The notes beneath the pieces are model-generated. The model was given only the letters and a program-made list of their open reading frames with translations, was not told the origin of the DNA and ran no database searches. Made by a program: the position numbers and the translations under genes. A stretch of DNA of 64,000 bases from Oceanicola granulosus HTCC2516 (GTDB lineage: Bacteria > Pseudomonadota > Alphaproteobacteria > Rhodobacterales > Rhodobacteraceae). Shown here piece after piece: positions 62,183 through 64,000 of this stretch (the stretch's first letter is position 1; every line of letters begins with the position of its first letter). The stretch is taken from contig NZ_CH724109.1 in assembly GCF_000153305.1 (NCBI RefSeq), positions 219,343-283,342 on the forward strand, given 5' to 3'.

Positions 62183-63241
62183 ATGACGACGCCAGGGGCC
62201 GGTCAGGGGAAGAGACGCATCGATACGATGGAGGAGCTGGCCGTCGCCATCGGCGTGTCGCGGCCGACCCTGTCGCGCTACTTCCAGGATCCCGAGCGCG
62301 TCAGCCGCTCGTCGCGCGCGCGGATCGAGCAGGGGCTGGAGCAGGTCGAATACATCCCGAACTTCTTCGCCACCCGGATGAACCGGAAGACGACCGGGAT
62401 CATCGGGGTCATCATCCCCTACCTGAACGACCTGTTCTTCTCCAAGCTGCTGGAGGCGATCGAGCGGGCGGCGATGGAGGCGGGTTATACCGTCATCACC
62501 CAATGCTCTCACTTCGATCCGCTGATCGAGGCGCGCGCCGCCGAGACGCTGATGTCGATGAGCGTCGACGGGGCGCTCGTCGCGCCGCTGGGCAACCACA
62601 GTGACCTGAAGGTGCACGACCGGCTGCGCGCGAGGCTGCCGTTCGTGCTGGTGGATTCGCGCCCCGACAACATGCTCGACGTGGAATTCGTCGGCACGAA
62701 CCACATGCAGAGCACCGGACTGGCCGTGGAATATCTCTGCCGGGTCGGCGCGCCACCGGTGTTCCTGGCGATGCCGCGCGTCAGCTTCAACGCGATGGCG
62801 CGCGAGCGGGCCTACCTCGCGAAGATGGAGGAGCTCGGCCACGAGCCGCGGATCATCGGCACCGAGCCTGTCGAGCCCGGCTGGCTGTTCGAGGAGCACG
62901 GGCAGGCGGTGCTCGACCGCGAGTTCGCCGCGGGCCGGCTGATCGACGCCTCGGTGCTCTGCGTCAACGACCGCATCGCCATCGGCGCGCTGCGTGCCGC
63001 GGCGACTCACGGGCTCGAGCCGGGGGCGCGCCGCAACGGCGGGCTTCGAATCATGGGGCACGATGATTACCCGCTCTGCCCGTTCCTGACCCCCACCCTG
63101 ACCACCGTGGCGCAGGACGTCGAGGCCATCGGCCGCGCGTCCGTGCAGCAGTTGGTAAATACTATACGCGGGGAAAAAACGCCGGATGAGCAGCGAGTTA
63201 AGTTGATCGACGGGGAGATAAAGGCTCGAGAATCCGCCTGA
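62183..63241 (+). CDS. LacI family regulator of the polyol transport genes
   Basis: A 352-residue LacI protein. The HTH is DTMEELAVAIGVSRPTLSRYFQDPERVSRSSRARIEQ, followed by an effector domain (TGIIGVIIPYLNDLFFSKLLEAIERAAMEAGY, VDGALVAPLG, GTNHMQST, CVNDRIAIGALRAA, IMGHDDYPLCPFLTPTLTTV). The ATG at 62183 has GGGGAGG. It is next to the SmoE-like binding-protein gene 116 bases downstream and should regulate polyol (sorbitol/mannitol) uptake. Confidence 0.92.
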   Translation: MTTPGAGQGKRRIDTMEELAVAIGVSRPTLSRYFQDPERVSRSSRARIEQGLEQVEYIPNFFATRMNRKTTGIIGVIIPYLNDLFFSKLLEAIERAAMEAGYTVITQCSHFDPLIEARAAETLMSMSVDGALVAPLGNHSDLKVHDRLRARLPFVLVDSRPDNMLDVEFVGTNHMQSTGLAVEYLCRVGAPPVFLAMPRVSFNAMARERAYLAKMEELGHEPRIIGTEPVEPGWLFEEHGQAVLDREFAAGRLIDASVLCVNDRIAIGALRAAATHGLEPGARRNGGLRIMGHDDYPLCPFLTPTLTTVAQDVEAIGRASVQQLVNTIRGEKTPDEQRVKLIDGEIKARESA

Positions 63242-63266
63242 ACCCAATGGGCGACCTAGGGGAAGG

Positions 63267-63319
63267 AATGCGCTGGACGCATTTCAGGATTGACGGAGAC
63301 GCAGGGTAAGGTGTAGAAC
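63267..63319 (+). promoter_or_regulatory. Promoter region of the polyol-binding protein gene
   Basis: An inverted repeat AATGCG-CTGGA-CGCATT (63267-63283) is followed by a -35-like TTGACG (63290-63295) and, 18 bases later, a -10-like TAGAAC (63314-63319). The repeat may be the regulator's operator or the end of the LacI transcript. Confidence 0.45.
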
Positions 63320-63357
63320 TGAACACGCGTAAAAACTTGCACCCTTGGGAGGAACAG

Positions 63358-64000
63358 ATGAACACCAAGCGCACCCTGGCGTCCTCGGCCGCCGTCCTCG
63401 CCCTCACCGCCGGCGCCGCCTTCGCCGAAGCGCACGCCACCACGCTGACCATCGCCACCGTGAACAACGGCGACATGGTCCGCATGCAGGGCCTCACCGA
63501 CGACTTCAACGAGCAGCACCCCGACATCATGCTCGAGTGGGTCACTCTCGAAGAGAACGTCCTGCGTCAGAACGTGACCACCGACATCTCGACCGGCGGC
63601 GGCCAGTACGACGTCATCACCATCGGCACCTACGAAGTTCCGATCTGGGCCAACAACGGCTGGCTCGTCTCCCTGTCCGACGGCATGGCCGAGGACTGGA
63701 ACGCCGACGACCTGCTGCCCGCCATCGCCGGTGGCCTGACCGTCGACGGCGAGCTGTACGCCGCGCCGTTCTACGGCGAGAGCTCCATGGTCATGTACCG
63801 CAAGGACCTCATGGAAGAGGCCGGCCTCGAGATGCCCGACGCCCCGACCTGGGAGTTCATCCGCGAAGCCGCCGCCGCGATGACGGACCGCGAGAACGAC
63901 ATCAACGGCATCTGCCTGCGCGGCAAGGCCGGCTGGGGCGAGAACGTCGCCTTCCTCACGGCCATGTCCAACAGCTTCGGCGCCCGCTGGTTCGACGAGG
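63358..64000 (+). CDS. smoE: SmoE-like polyol (sorbitol/mannitol) ABC transporter binding protein, 5' part
   Basis: The first 214 codons are present; the gene continues past the window. The protein starts MNTKRTLASSAAVLALTAGAA with a signal peptide cleaved near AFAEAHA. Sequence such as TVNNGDMVRMQGLTDDFN, TGGGQYDVITIGTYEVPIW and YAAPFYGESSMVMYRKDLME is characteristic of sorbitol/mannitol binding proteins in Rhodobacterales. The ATG at 63358 has GGGAGGAA. The next genes are presumably two permeases, an ATPase and polyol dehydrogenases, outside the window. Confidence 0.88.
   Translation, partial: MNTKRTLASSAAVLALTAGAAFAEAHATTLTIATVNNGDMVRMQGLTDDFNEQHPDIMLEWVTLEENVLRQNVTTDISTGGGQYDVITIGTYEVPIWANNGWLVSLSDGMAEDWNADDLLPAIAGGLTVDGELYAAPFYGESSMVMYRKDLMEEAGLEMPDAPTWEFIREAAAAMTDRENDINGICLRGKAGWGENVAFLTAMSNSFGARWFDE

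Overview
The window is about 64 kb of very GC-rich DNA that is almost entirely protein-coding. Its gene families point to an alphaproteobacterium, most likely a Rhodobacterales (Paracoccaceae/Roseobacter-type) species. The clues are two TRAP-type carboxylate transporters, a TctCBA system with TctDE-type signalling, a SmoE-type polyol-binding protein, a PACE efflux protein, FCD-type GntR regulators and many small ATGA-overlap operons. No rRNA, tRNA, CRISPR array, insertion sequence or phage gene was seen. It reads as a chromosomal or chromid nutrient-acquisition region with nine substrate-binding proteins from several families.

Layout. 1-0.95 kb: two tandem Tat-exported ferritin-like proteins, one cut by the edge. 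1.45-6.25 kb: a complete iron-siderophore uptake operon on the minus strand (ATPase, two FecCD permeases, FhuF-like reductase, binding protein). 6.4-12.9 kb: an orphan PotD-like binding protein, a small HExxH protein, a SARP/TPR regulator with a membrane segment, a pirin and an M24 peptidase. 13.0-20.8 kb: two TRAP transporters flanking one gene that fuses a complete GntR/FCD regulator to a complete Ldh_2-type dehydrogenase. 20.8-22.3 kb: an SDR and a metallo-beta-lactamase-fold hydrolase.

22.35-36.1 kb: a catabolic island on both strands. It holds an ABC transporter (SBP, two permeases, ATPase), a threonine-synthase-like PLP enzyme, a RidA protein, an N-acyl-D-amino-acid deacylase, an M20 amidohydrolase, an aldehyde dehydrogenase, a SIS-domain protein, an FGGY kinase and a LacI regulator. 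The same pseudo-palindrome (CGnTTnnnnAAnCG) lies in three of its promoter regions, so I infer one LacI regulon. 36.1-42.5 kb: a TctD/TctE two-component operon that also encodes a binding protein, divergent from TctC-TctB-TctA. 42.5-47.4 kb: a metal block (NicO-type exporter, DUF1007 protein, ZntA-type ATPase with its MerR sensor) and a PACE protein.

47.5-60.5 kb: a second sugar island. It comprises an ABC transporter, a GntR regulator, two tandem near-identical glycosidase-like proteins without signal peptides, a membrane NYN-domain protein, an MBL-fold/ABM pair, an isopropylmalate-dehydrogenase-like enzyme, a Gfo/Idh/MocA oxidoreductase, NanE and a NanK-like ROK kinase. It has the lower half of sialic-acid/ManNAc catabolism but no NanA lyase in the window. 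Related operator-like sequences occur at three promoters here. 60.4-64 kb: an orphan sensor kinase, then a LacI regulator and the start of a SmoE-like polyol-binding protein that runs off the end.

The most interesting candidates are the regulator-enzyme fusion at 16.0-17.8 kb, the two regulon-wide operator families, and the NanE/NanK island with duplicated glycosidase-like proteins.
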